Below are positions 35,821 to 48,100 of a stretch of 64,000 bases of DNA, in pieces. The notes beneath the pieces are model-generated. The model saw nothing but the letters and a program-made list of their open reading frames with translations, was not told the DNA's origin and searched no databases. The position numbers were made by a program, and so were the translations under genes. This stretch comes from Clavelina lepadiformis (Eukaryota; Chordata; Ascidiacea; Aplousobranchia; Clavelinidae), in the NCBI RefSeq assembly GCF_947623445.1, contig NC_135242.1, forward strand, positions 23,374,001 to 23,438,000, in the 5' to 3' direction. Positions within the stretch are counted from its first letter, which is position 1. Each line of letters starts with the position of its first letter.

Positions 35821-36486
35821 GGGATCACGTGAAATGACCGCGAACAAATTCACCGGCGACAACTGGTAGTGGACAACTGACCGGCAACAAATTGGCCGGC
35901 GATCAAATTAACCGTGACGTAAATTGGCCGGCGATGAAATTAACTGTCGATAAATTGGCCGGCGATCAAATTAACCGGCGACAAATTGGCCGTCAAAAGG
36001 TCAAAATTCTAATTCACTATCTAGTCGCGCATCAGCTTTAATCCCAGCCAATTAAGTATGTGTATTGCAGTCAAGGTTGACTGATTTGTCAAATAACAGT
36101 TTGTGTAAATTTTAGTGCCCTTATTATGTAGTGTCATATGTGTTTTGCAGTGAACGTCTTTTAATGTTGTTACTCGTATTTCTCGGACTTCCGGAAATAT
36201 TTCTGTTTATTTCAATAAATGTTTCAATGTGTATTGAAATAAAAAAAAAATTTTTGTTAAAAACAAAGGAAATAGTTACAAACAAATATTTACTTTACAT
36301 ATCATATACTACCATCAACTTAAACACAACAATTCAGCACTTGCACGGTCAATTTACCTCCCGGTCAATTTTTATTCCGGTAAGTCTGTTCCCGGTTAGT
36401 TTGTTCGCGGTCAATTTACATCACGGTCAGTTGTCTCCGGTGAGTTTGTTCGCGGTCATTTTCCCGCGGTCATATGTCATGGAACC
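35821..36486. mobile_element. Foldback/MULE-like element FB2, unit 1
   Basis: 666 bp, same family as FB1. A perfect 9-bp target duplication CTTATTTCC flanks it (35812-35820, 36487-36495). The ORF with MHGQFTSRS is a product of its tandem repeats, not a gene. Confidence 0.88.
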
Positions 36487-36598
36487 CTTATTTCCACAGA
36501 AACACAGTTATGAAAACATTTTTTTGTATTTTGTAAATAACAAGAGGTAGTAAGTACGTGAGAAATCAAAGCAAGCCGACCTCACATGTATACTATAC

Positions 36599-37332
36599 AT
36601 CCATTGTTGCAGTTCTGTCGTGTAAGGGATTCTTTAAGAACTCTGGAGCAGTGTAGTAAGGAGTGTGTTGTGTGATAATTATTACAATACCTACTTTGCT
36701 CACTCCTGCAACCATTGCTACACTGACCGATCCAAAATCAGCTACTTTGATTGCCAGATCTGATGTTAATAAAATATTTTGGGGCTTCTGTTTTCCATGA
36801 ACAAACGATTTTGTTTCATCGCAGTAATGCAGATATGACAGCGCATCTGCAATTTCATAAACAAAACGCATCCTTGGCACCCAGGGTATTTCTGCCACAT
36901 GCTTAGACATCAACATCGTAGTTCCAACGATTTGTACGGTGTTGTTGTGATGCAAGCGATAAAGAATGTCGATCTCTCGTTGAATCCTAAACATATACTC
37001 ACGTAATGAACACTCATATCATGTTAATAATGTGGTCATCTTGGAACTCATGGTATGAGGATTAGGAAATACTTTTAAAAAAAATTTTCAATTGCTTATA
37101 GCTTGCCAATTTATGCATTGAATCAGCTTATTATATTGACTGCCACTTACTCTTTCAATGTTTCATTCTGCTTTTCTAGTGACCCCTGCACACAAAAACA
37201 CTTGACTGCAACTTCTCCGAGTTTATCATGCTTGCACTTGCGAACGGTCGCAAACCTTCCTCGACCAATCAGATCGTCAATATCCCAACTTGACTTTAGA
37301 CTTGATGCAGCGTAAAATGGAAGTGAAAGCAT
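36599..37332 (-). pseudogene. Truncated protein kinase (pseudokinase) relic, unit 1
   Basis: Two exons join in phase: 37151-37332 and 36599-36986 (190 codons). Kinase features: Gly-rich loop IGRGRFATV (22-30), VAVK lysine Lys44, a helix-C-like REIDIL, then HGKQKPQNILL (124-134) where the catalytic HRD is HGK, an intact DFG (144-146) and APE (174-176). The hinge region looks shortened. The frame ends at MDV, where a family member would continue into the F-helix (YSFG-type); no further exon is seen and foldback DNA begins just beyond. Lacking the catalytic Asp and the C-lobe, it is inactive at best. Confidence 0.65.
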
Positions 37333-37916
37333 TGTCAGTTAGTCACCAGACGTTTGGCAAAATGTTGTCAGTAATTACTTAGTCCATTATGCTAGAACCC
37401 ACAAACTGTTGCAATGTATATAACTAGTGACCTATATCCAATGTCATATGTATAAGAAATCAACAATTTATAAATAAGTCGTGCTTTATTGTCATGATTG
37501 AGGAGGTTTCACGTTACTACAGTACTTGACAAACCAGAATACTTGCAGCAGAAATGAGCAAGGACGCACTCTATAATGGTTGGTTATCTCGATATAATGA
37601 GTTTCTTGGAATTGAGTAATTTAGAATATCCTGATATAAACGAATCTTAATCAATTTTGTGCGAATTGTTTGTCTCCGTTTTTTACCAGGTACCCAAGTA
37701 TATCTCTATACATGTCCACTTTATTTGTAGTCTACAGGCCTAGTTACCACACTGCCTTAGCAACCAATTTGTATTTGTCATTCTGTATATTTGCTTAATC
37801 GTTTCAAATATTTTATTGTCGGTATTTTGGTTTAGTGGCCGTGCTAGCCATTGATCATGTTTATCATTTGGTTACATTAATTATTCCTGCACGTTTTAAG
37901 AGTTGGGTGCTTTTTC
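37333..37916. other. Spacer up to the unit 1/unit 2 junction
   Basis: AT-rich, no gene seen. It ends at the duplication breakpoint GGGTGCTTTTTC|CAGCATTCTGC. Confidence 0.5.
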
Positions 37917-38165
37917 CAGCATTCTGCAAGGTTTTTGAATGAAAAACTTACACTGAGTCATGCGAGATGATTACGTCATAATGCTCCGAACAAATTTGAC
38001 AAGACAACTGTATATTACATTATGAAGTGCTGTATAACGGAATGACAGAATGAATATGTTATGACGTAGAACAAGTGGCAACTTATAGTTACAGCTTGCT
38101 GGGTTGCCGGTCTAAATACAGTTCAATGTTTACTTGGTTGGTTAAAATCAACTCGTGGAATTCAT

Positions 38166-41100
38166 TCAGTCGCAACGAAGTTTCATTTCAGTTTCTTTAA
38201 GAGGTTCGCTCCCTCCTTTCCAATGAAACCAAATAATTCCATGCCAACGTTGATTTGATTGACGCATCCAGACTCCATTGAGCGCTGATTGGAAGCACCT
38301 ATCAAACCACCATCCTTGACTTCCTCCATAGTTAGTTGCGCAGTTTCCACCATCACTAATATATTAAAACAATAAAAATAAAAATTACTTTGTTGCATCT
38401 ATTTATATTCCATCTTAGACGTTACTGGCAAGATATAACTGAAAATCCTACTGAGGTTGTGGCACTTAATGTTTATTAAGTTGAACATATTTGTTACTGA
38501 ACATAAGGTGACGTACTAGGAATCGTTATCGTTATCTTCCGTCGAGAATGGGAAACCATTGTGATTTATTAAACTGTCTCCTGCATTTCCGCTGTATCCG
38601 GAAACACCAAGCCGATATAAATTTTCAGCAGATTCGATGGAAAACGAGCTGCAAAAACAAAAGATTAGAATCCAGACAACTAAGTTGTCACTTACTCAAC
38701 AAAGTTTTACGTTGATTAATAAATCTATGAATTTTATCATCTTCGTTATTTATATCATAACAATCGTCTTATGACCTATAATCGGCGTGACGTTGGTTTC
38801 CATGGAAATCCCACAGCTCTACCTTGAGTCTGCATCCTCCTTCACGCGTCATCTCGTGGATGTTGTCGAGTCCTGTAAGTAATGAAGCACGAATTATAAC
38901 AAAAACATCAAAATAAAATGCGTTTATGTTGAACTAACTTCCTCTTACCAAGCCAAAATTCCCCATCAATCTGGCCAAAACCGTTCGCGTAGTCGTCCCA
39001 TGGTCGACTAAAATTCCCACTTCCGTCAATTCGTCTTTGAAAAACCTTTTAATAGTTCATATTTACATTTTAGCAGAATGGTAGTGGGTGAAATCATCAT
39101 TAGTCTATTTCGTCACAATATAATAAAGCACAACACCATTTACACGTCACGCACGATACTATTTACACTTTGCTTGCAACACGAAAGGTTTGTTGTCAAT
39201 TAGGAGCTCATTTTCTGGTGATATGTGACTTCGGGCAATTGGTAGAAATTTCAAATTAAGAAAACTTCAAACTAATAATTTGGGTTAATTCCACACAGCT
39301 TGATAACTATCGCCAGGTTTTTTTTAAGGTTTGGTTTGGGTGACCGCTAAGTAGTTTTAAGAGACCGCAAGTGTTTTATTTAAATACCAAAAAATAGCCA
39401 TATTTGCTTAAACGAATAATTTATTAGGCTACTGGCAGTGCACAATCACAGAACAAATTTTTCAGGTTCTATCTCATGCAACAAAACAGATTCGCAATCC
39501 CGTTCCCATCCGCCAGCTTCCATTTCTTCGTTGTTTGCAGATTCCAACGCCTTCAATGCTCGCACTGTCACTGTTCGTCGGTCCTTTGTTTTTTGCCACT
39601 TCTCAGCTATCTTTTGTGTATCCTCGTCAGTGAGCTGCTCCGGACCGTTCATCGAAATGTTGATTAGAGCATTCAGGGTGATATCTAGTAGCCTATTTCG
39701 TTGCTTGGTTTTAACACGACATAGAGTCGAAAATCCTCGCTCTGGCCAGGCGGTTGCTAGAGGAATTGACAATGCAATGCAGCAAAGTCGATGCAGCTCT
39801 GGAAACATTTGCTGGAATACGTTGTCTCGAGCAATTTTGCTGCAGACATCACCGGGATCTTGGCAGAACTCAAATTCTGGCATTGTCATTCTATCTTTCA
39901 ACGTTTGATAGTCATTTAGTACTTTCAAGGTTTGTTCAGCGGGAACAATGCTCCGAGCTCAGATGCATATCCAGACGAGAGGGGCGCTGAGGTCTGGCGG
40001 GTACGCTGGTGTAAACATCAGCAAACTTCCCTCGGTCAGTGATAGCTACCGGATGCTTAGAGCAAAGCAAACATATTATGCCTCCGTCAGCATGGAGGGT
40101 GAACACGTTCATTCGTAGAGCATCATCAAAACCTTTCAGTTTAATCCACGATTGAAATATCTTGTTGGATGGTGCGGCTGGAACAGTCGTCGACGATGCA
40201 ACAGGACTGCTCTTGAACATTTTCAGCAGAATTGCGGTCATTCAGTAAAACACAATCAGAACTTGTGGTGTTGTTGGCAGATGCGGTTTCGGGGGTTAGA
40301 GCAGCAGTACGTGTTTTCGGTTTACCAGAAAAGAACTGCTTTATACTTTGATTGTTAGGTTTATCAGACGATAAGCGTTTACGCTGCGACATTTTCACCT
40401 GAAATAACTCACAAAAACTTAAAATTTTTAAGTTAAAAAATAGAAAGAGTATTTAAGAAATAGCCTATTCTAAATTTTATCGCAAAAAACAATCTTTCTA
40501 TCTCAAAAATGCTCAAGATAGCAACTGTCACGTCTTCCTTATCTTTTACCAGGAAAGAGACGTTGAAAGAACGTGAACTAATTTAATGGAAGAAAAATCA
40601 ACGCACAGCAATCAATTAACGACTGAATAGTTCTACTTCTGAGATCGCTGATCAAAATCTTCAGAGAACTGGCAGAAAGGGCGATGTAATCTGTAATAGC
40701 ACTTGCAAATAACGCATTAAAACTTGATAGCAACTGTCAGCACTTCAACGTATTTCTTAATTTCTGTCCTTCCTCTCTTTTACACTCAAAATATGCCGCC
40801 TTATATAATGGCAATGCCAAAAATATTCTCCCACCTACGAGAAGCTTCGGTTAAGTTACGTCACAAACAATTGTTAAAACTAAACGTCAGGTTGAGTAAA
40901 TACGTTTATGACATCATAAGCTTCATAGTATTCAGTTTAAGTCAGAGAAGAGTCCAGAAGGAATAGAATTAACTCGAATCTAGGTTTCGCAAGAAAAGCA
41001 ATTAATACGTTATTTCTGATTTCAAAGGTTACTTTAGGACAAACATTAATCTCTAAAGATGCGGTACAAACCTTGGCATTTAAACTACATACAATCAACG

Positions 41101-42215
41101 CAACATAAAATGAATTATTCGACAAGGCACAGCTTAAATGATTGTGACAGCGACCAAACAGCCTGCCCAACATGGCCGCCAAACAAGTTTGCTGCACAAT
41201 CAAACAAAGTGTGCTTGTTGGCTTCTGCTTGTTATGTTTCCACACGTAAAAACTGATCATTATGCGCCATAAATCAGTAATAAACATTGACGAGTATCGA
41301 AGGTGCACTTCTTTTGTGAAGAACTCTTTGATTCAGCTGTTAGCTGTACCTCCGGCTCCACTTATTCTTTTTTCCGGACGTGAACTATTGATCGTAGGCT
41401 ATATTCGTAATATCGACAAGACATAGCGAGAAACAACCATTACTTTTCTACTGTAGTTGCAAGTCCAAATTTTGGGAAACCGCTGGAGAAATTTGGGAGA
41501 CCGTTTCGGTCGCCCAAAACACCTTAAAAAAAACACTGACTATCGCTTTAATACTAGGCCTACACAGTATATACGTATATACTCTTATGTATACTTTTAC
41601 ACCTTTCAATACTAAGTTCAATATAATTTGTAAGCTATTCCACTTACAACTGTGGAAAGATTTTCACTCACCGTCCATCCATCCTCGCAGTAAACTTCAA
41701 CACCACTCGTCAAAGTGTGGGGACCGTTGCTTGATGACGTAGAACATGAGGTAATACTAGATGTTGTTGTCGTGGTAACTGGGCTGGTTGCAGTTGATGG
41801 AGTTGTCGTCACCACAGTGCTGGTTGCAGTTGATGGCGTTGTCGTGGTAACAGTGGTAGTTGCCATGGTCGTGGCACTGGGAGATGTAAGAAGCTCCTCG
41901 ATTTCTGGAAAGAAATGTGGAAATGAAATAAAAATAGTTGACATACATTTGCTTCTACTTGAACTTACTGGTCAGCCTGGTGACTATGTCGGTTCTAAGC
42001 GGTACCAGGTTGCAACATGCGGTTTGGTTGTCATTCTCTTCATCTTCATTCATTTCCCCGTCTTCAGGACATGCGACGTCACTTTTGTCAAGTTTTCGAG
42101 TCCAAGTAAACGTTGTGTCGTCATCGCAAATTGTCTTCACAGATTGCCTGCATTGTTGCGAGTAGGTCATTGTGACGTAGTACACCAAGAGCAACAAACG
42201 AAAACTTCCTTTCAT
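38166..42215 (-). CDS. Fibrinogen-related secreted lectin, type A, copy 2
   Basis: Exons 41969-42215, 41672-41904, 38949-39045, 38776-38872, 38517-38648, 38166-38355 join in phase (996 bp, 331 aa). Same layout as copy 1: signal peptide, Cys/acidic segment, Thr-rich stalk, fibrinogen domain. Most differences from copy 1 lie in the last exons; there is one extra Gly ([10 protein letters not shown]) and FDRC in place of FDAC. Intron 2 is enlarged by the hAT at 39314-41538 but its splice sites are untouched. Confidence 0.92.
39314..41538 (-). mobile_element. hAT transposon, internally deleted, in lectin A intron 2 (unit 2)
   Basis: 2,225 bp. Left end CAGGTTTTTTTTAAGGTTTG, right end (inverted) CAGTGTTTTTTTTAAGGTGT, with an exact 8-bp target duplication ACTATCGC (39306-39313, 41539-41546). 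Transposase remnants are read on the minus strand. The catalytic core is missing, so it cannot move itself. An identical copy sits in unit 3. Confidence 0.95.
39446..40398 (-). pseudogene. hAT transposase remnant (zinc finger and dimerisation ends, core deleted)
   Basis: Three minus-strand pieces. 40398-40141 starts [13 protein letters not shown] and includes IKQFFSGK. The overlapping frame 40241-39936 has [10 protein letters not shown], then [10 protein letters not shown]...[11 protein letters not shown], a BED/TTF-like zinc finger (C-x2-C ... H-x4-H-C). 39928-39446 carries the C-terminal hAT dimerisation region ([25 protein letters not shown] order, AWPERGFS typical of the ZMYM/TTF hAT branch). 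A frameshift separates the first two, and the RNase H-like catalytic part between pieces two and three is deleted. Confidence 0.85.
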
Positions 42216-42248
42216 AGTTCAGTTGAAATTTTTCTCAAAAAAGCTTCA

Positions 42249-42257
42249 ATTTAAATA
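42249..42257 (-). promoter_or_regulatory. TATA-like box of type A lectin copy 2
   Basis: TATTTAAAT about 35-40 nt upstream of the ATG at 42215, the same as in copies 1 and 3. Confidence 0.5.
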
Positions 42258-44129
42258 GAAGTCTTATAACAAAACTGTCGACTATGACGAAGTCATGTGA
42301 TAAAATTGTAACAAAATAGTTTAAGGCACATAAGATATGTGTTTTCTAATTAAGCATCGCGCGTTTTCTTGTGATTCAGCCAGGAAGCGATAAAATGCAA
42401 AAGCTCGTTTGACGCTTAACACATTTTACACATTTTTCACTTACAGTCTTAGACTATAAGCTGTGGTCTTACACGTTTGCATAAATGAGCAAACAAACAT
42501 ATTATAGCCTTTAGTGAAATCGCCTAAGAAGATCCAGTCATCAAAAACACACTTACAGGAAAGCTTTGTTGTGCTAATGTGTTAGGGTTAATGAAATCAA
42601 ATCCTGAAAATGTTCCATTTCACTGCTTCTGTACTTATCACTTCTAGAAAAACAGTTTCTCTAACCAGAAATATTTCAAATATTTCGAATATTTCGACCA
42701 ACTTAGTGACGATTAAACGTAGCTGTGTAACAAGCTTGCTCAAAACAAATTTTCTAATTGCAATAACGAAACTTAATACCCGTAAGAAATCTGCTGTCTT
42801 CTCATTTGCGCCGTTTCTTGCGATTCAGCCAGGAAGTCAGGTGTCTGAACCAGGAAACTCGCTTCAGCATGGTGCTATTGTTATATTCGCGAAACGCGAT
42901 AATCTTCTGTCTTTGTGAGTCAGCTTATTAGGGTGTGTAAATTATTATGTGCAATGAGTTGATAACATCACAAGCTTCAGATTAAACACCCCACACTGGG
43001 TCTTACGATGATTTCAGGAAATGTCTGATTTATGGGCACGAAGCCTCTGCATATCTGTTTGGCAAAATATTATTATGGCAATTAATTCCTTGAGACAGGG
43101 ATCTTATTTCTCATCCTTCTATAACTGCGGAAGGATCTGACTAAAGTTTCTACAATTACCACCATCAGAGTGCTCTTTTTATAGAAGACTCCATAGAATA
43201 ACATCAGTTTCCACTGAAACAATGATGATGAATGGAAAGCACAACCGTCACCGTTATATGATGGACATTGGTAAAGAGTACTGTAGCCTGATTATAGGTT
43301 AACTGGATGAAACACACTTTACGCCAGAAAAAATAAATCTGCCACTTACGCCAGTGTCAAAACAAAATTTGACTCATTCGCCACGTCGGTAATTTCCAAC
43401 AGCGGTGTAAGTGGGAATTGTTTGCATAAACAGAGTTTTACACCAAAAAGTTACAAAAGTTCAGATTCAATAAATCATTTTATCTTTCGTCATTGGCGCG
43501 ATGGGGACGAAAAACAGTGCTAGTTGCTAATCACACGCTAATGCACGAGATACGTGGCAAAGGTTAAACCGTGAAGGAAATAATGGTAGTGCCAACAACG
43601 AAATCATCAATTCGTCAACAACATCAATTCGTCAACAACAATTCGTCATTAACAATAATAATCATGATGTCAACTTGCTGATGACAACTAGCATGACCAC
43701 TAAACACAGAAATACAGAAGCCAAATATTCCACATTTAAAGCCAGGTTATTCAGATTATAGCAAACGAGCAGGTGATATGTTCAAGCCACAGATTGCTGA
43801 TCCTTTATAGGTCCAATGCTGTACATCAGTGGATGGCAAAATCAAGCCAACCGTATACGAAACCCCATCCCAGGCGGAAGCCCGGTTTCGTGTGGCGATA
43901 TATGGTAATAATTTTGGGCGTTGGTGTCGAGCACTAGATTGTACAGCACAATTGCAAACCCACGACGATCTCTTACTAGATGTGATGACGTTTCAACTCG
44001 CTGCATATTGAAATCTTCTTTGTCAGGCACATCGACGATGATGTACCAGAAAGAGATGTCATGTCATTGTCGTTAGGTGGTAATGTTGAGGAAAAACATT
44101 TTGTATGGTAGATACAAAAGTTGTATTCA
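42258..44129. other. Spacer, unit 2
   Basis: Counterpart of 24,145-26,022, nearly identical to it and free of supported genes. Confidence 0.5.
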
Positions 44130-44174
44130 GTGTAGTAGTGTAGTGTAGTGTAGTAGTGTAGTGTAGTGCTGTAG
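44130..44174. repeat. GTGTA microsatellite, unit 2
   Basis: Same repeat as at 26,023. It is followed at about 44,214 by the truncated secreted-protein relic. Confidence 0.85.
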
Positions 44175-44395
44175 TTTGTTTTAAAGCGGGAAAGCTTAAT
44201 TAAAAGGGTTAACCATCTCAGCGTCGTGGATTATGAGACTGACAGCGGTGACGTAAAAAGCGACTTCTACTTACATATTTGTGTTCATATAACTCACTCG
44301 TATGTATGCTAGTCTGCTGTTTATAACAAATCATTGTTTTTATCGTCTGCACGGCTTTGTATGTATCGGTTTATAAACAAATGTCTTGTAAAAAC

Positions 44396-44697
44396 TAGGG
44401 CTGGAACAAATTGGTCGGCTAATAATAGCCGCTAGCGCCTAAGAGATCTTGGCGACTAAAGATTTTGTTAGCCATTAGCCGAAAACTTAAATGTGGTGGA
44501 TAATTTGGAGCAACGTTTTTTGTAATCCATTAATTCAAGGAAATTTGTTACTCTGTTAATAATGTTAATGTTTGAATACCAACTTTGTGGGCTGACATAT
44601 CATAAGTTGCTAATAAAACCCTTTTAATGACATTTATTAATAATATACGACTATAGTGGCTTACGGCTAAAGACAATCGGCTAAATTCCCAGCCCTA
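44396..44697. mobile_element. hAT MITE (TAGGGCTGG ends), unit 2
   Basis: 302 bp, ends TAGGGCTGG / CCAGCCCTA, target duplication GTAAAAAC on both sides. It differs from the unit 1 copy in the left ~90 bp (GGTCGGCTAATAATAGCCGC). Confidence 0.92.
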
Positions 44698-45137
44698 GTA
44701 AAAACAACGCGAATATATACACGTGGATCGTATAATTGAATGACAGTGTGGTGCCAAATTTGTACTGGGTATTGTGACGTAAAAATGTCGCATGACTCAG
44801 AGTTTGTCTTCGTGCAAATTTTTTAAGGTTTGTTTTGTTGTTTGTAAGTTATATTTGTAACCTTTGTAAAAGTTTTATCTAAACACGACAGCAATCTGCA
44901 AAGTTTTTAAATGAAAAACTTACACTGAGTCATTCGATATCAACACATCACAATGTCCCGAACAAATTTGGCAAGACAACCTTATATTATATTATGACGT
45001 GCGGTATAACGGAATGACAAAATGTATAGAATATGACGTAATATGGGTGGCAACTTATAGTTACATTTTCCTACGTTGCCGGTCTAAATACAGTTCAATG
45101 TTTACTTGGTTGGTTAAAATCAACTCATGGATTTCAT

Positions 45138-48100
45138 TCAGTCGCAACGAAGTTTCATTTTAGTTTCTTTAAGAGTTTCACGCAATTTCTTCCAATGATA
45201 CCAAACAATTCCGTGATAAAATCCCCCTGATTGACGCATCCAGACTCCATTGAGGTATGAATTGCCGCAACCAACAAACCACCATCCCTGAGATCCTCCA
45301 AAGTGAGTTGAGCAGTTTATATTACTAGTGTATTAAAACATGAAAGATTAAAATTAATTTTTTCCTTCTATTTATATTCTATCTTATACGCTACTGGCAG
45401 GATAAAACTGAAAATCCTACTGAGGTTGTGGCACTTAATGTTTATTGAGTTGACCATATTTGTTCCTGAACATAAGATGATGTACTTGGAATTTCATATT
45501 TGGGCATATTTGTTGCTAAACGTAAAATAACTTACGATGAATCGTTGTCGCTATCTTCTGTCGAGAATGGGCGACCATTGTTATATGATAAACTGTCCCC
45601 TGCATTTCCGCTGTATCCGGAAACACGAAGCCGATATAAATTTTCAGCAGATTCGATCGAAAACGAGCTGCAAAAACAACAACTTGCTTTAAAAGATTCC
45701 AATCCAGACAGCTAAGTTATAATTTACCCAAGAAACTTTTGAGTTGATTTAATGAATCTTTGAATTTTATCATCTTCGTTATTTATGTCACAACAATTGT
45801 CTTATAACCTATAATCGGCGTGACGTTGGTTTCCATCGAAATCCCACAGCTCTATCTTGAGACTGCATCCTCCTTCACGCGTCATCTTGTGGATGTTGTC
45901 GAGTCCTGTAAGTAATGAAGCACGAATAATAAAACGAAAAACATCAAAATAAAATGTGTTTAAGTTGAACTAACTTCCTCTTACCGAGCCAAAATTCCCC
46001 ATCAATCTGGCCAAAACCTTTCGCGTAATCGTCCCATCGTCGCCCGAAATCAACACTTCCATCAATTCGTCTTTGAAAAATCTGTTAGTGATTTTATTTA
46101 CATTTCAGCACAAGTGTAGTACATTTAAATATTGAAATAGTCTTCAGTTTATTACGTCAAAAATGATAATAATATTACGTTATCATAAAATATAACACAA
46201 AGCCATTTACACGTCACAAACAATACGCAAAGCGTCTAATTAACTACGACCTTATTTTCTAGTGATATGTGAGTTCGGGTGATCGCTAAAACTTTCTTGT
46301 TGAGAAAACATCAAACTAAGGTTCCAGGTAGATTTTAAATGCAGGTGTTCTGAGTGAAATAATTCAGGTCTACGTGGTGATGGTTAAATTTTGACCGTTA
46401 TCGCTGCAAAGTACTTACGCCATTCAATGCAATTGTTTCACATGTTCCATGAAACGAAAACACAACAGTAGTGTTAGTGTGCAACCAGGGTCTTAATGAC
46501 TCGAGTTACTTTTTTTCAAAGAATCGACAAAGAACTCAAGTCAGTTCTTTTTAATTATGATTCAGCATGAAAATAAAACGAATCTTTATTCGTTGGTCGG
46601 AATATAATAAAGTATAACTTAAAATTATTTTATTTGCCTACAAATGCGTACGGTGCAGCCAAAATTGTAATAATCCTAAACGTTTGTGGTTGATAGAAAT
46701 GGAAAATTTGCTGAATATTTGGTTTGGTTTTAAATATTAATCGACTGGACTTGATTCGGGTTTTATTAACCAGATGACTCAATTTGACTCGAGTCACTTG
46801 TACTAAATGACTCGATTTGACTTTAGTCTGAAAAGGTAAATGACTTGATTTGCGACTCGAGTTTGATCACTTGGTTAAGACTCCGAGTACAACAACGTTA
46901 TTATAGAAGTACAGTAATTTCATGCATCGTTGCATACGAACCAAACCTGGCCTTATGATTATTTATGCACAATTGCACACGACAAGCACTCCCAGAGTAA
47001 TCATGGTAGTTGCATTCGAATGATAATTGATATTAATTTGACACACTTATATTCCACAATTTTGAGTCTATTTTTTAAGTTTTATTTAAAGCGTTTTATA
47101 ACCAAGCACAAGTCAGCTTTAATGAAATTTACAGAAAAAATTTAGTTTTAGAAAAGTGGAAAAAGTAAAAACCCTATCCTATGGTATTGAAGAAAAATCA
47201 CGATCAAAGCAGACCGCCAGAAGGAAAGTGAAGTAAAGCCAAAGTTAAGGAGAAACTAGAGTGAAGTTTTAAAGTTAAAACAAAGCATATGTGAAAATGG
47301 CAAAACCCATCACGTATGCTGACAAAATTAAAAGACAACGGAACAACGACATCGACGTAGACTATAGCAATCACCGGTAGTTTACTATTCAAATGTTCAA
47401 AGAAAGTAAGGGAGAACATGTCTACTCATTGCTGAGAGAAACCGCGATACCGATACGTATTATCGAGGGCATTATTCAGAAACCAGGAATTATTATCAAG
47501 ATCACTTTAGAGTTTAGACAGTAAGAAGAACGCCATACGGATTGCAGACATACTTGAGAGGTGAAGCTTGCCACTGCTCACGGCGCCGACAGAACGAACC
47601 TTACAATGCGTCCTATCGACTATACCCAAAAACACCTTAAAAATTTTTTTTGCAAAATGTGGTGTCCAAGGCCCAGTCCAGCTGGGTTTTGAAAAACACG
47701 GCATAAAAGAAAGTAGAAGAATTTATAAAGTAACATAAGGACAGATGAAGGACAATCAACTACCATCGTACTTATACTTGGGAAAGATGAGATGCGCCAT
47801 GAGCTATGACGGTCAAATCCAAACCTGCTCCCTCTGTACGAAACAAGGACTTTAGTACAGAGAATGCCCTTATCGATCAAACTCAAACACCGACAATTCA
47901 AGTGTAAAAAACTCTCCAACAAGTATCACTGAACAATCAAACCTTGACGAAAACGAGATACGATTTACCCCACCAAAGAGAGTCAAGAAGTGACAACGAG
48001 CACCGCCAATAATACAACAATACCCGCGACAGGCGTTCCTCGAATCAGAGCCAGTGTTTTTTTGAAGGTGTTTTGGGGGACCGAATCGGTCCCCCAAATT

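Larger units (their letters stand above)
22028..37916 (+). repeat. Tandem repeat unit 1 (15.9 kb)
   Basis: First of three head-to-tail units. Contents left to right: type A lectin, spacer, hAT MITE, type B lectin with ORF1 relic in intron 2, secreted-protein relic, three foldback elements, kinase relic. It lacks the 2,225-bp hAT in the type A intron, which accounts for most of its shorter length. Its left end (CAGCATTCTGCAA) is where units 2 and 3 also begin. Confidence 0.92.

Noticed and set aside
34100..36490. CRISPR-like look of regularly spaced ~30-bp repeats
   Set aside because: Repeats are in inverted arms with target duplications in a eukaryotic genome; spacers are not unique.
39438..39908. 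156-codon plus-strand ORF (also 57773-58243)
   Set aside because: Lies opposite the hAT dimerisation region; no independent protein features.
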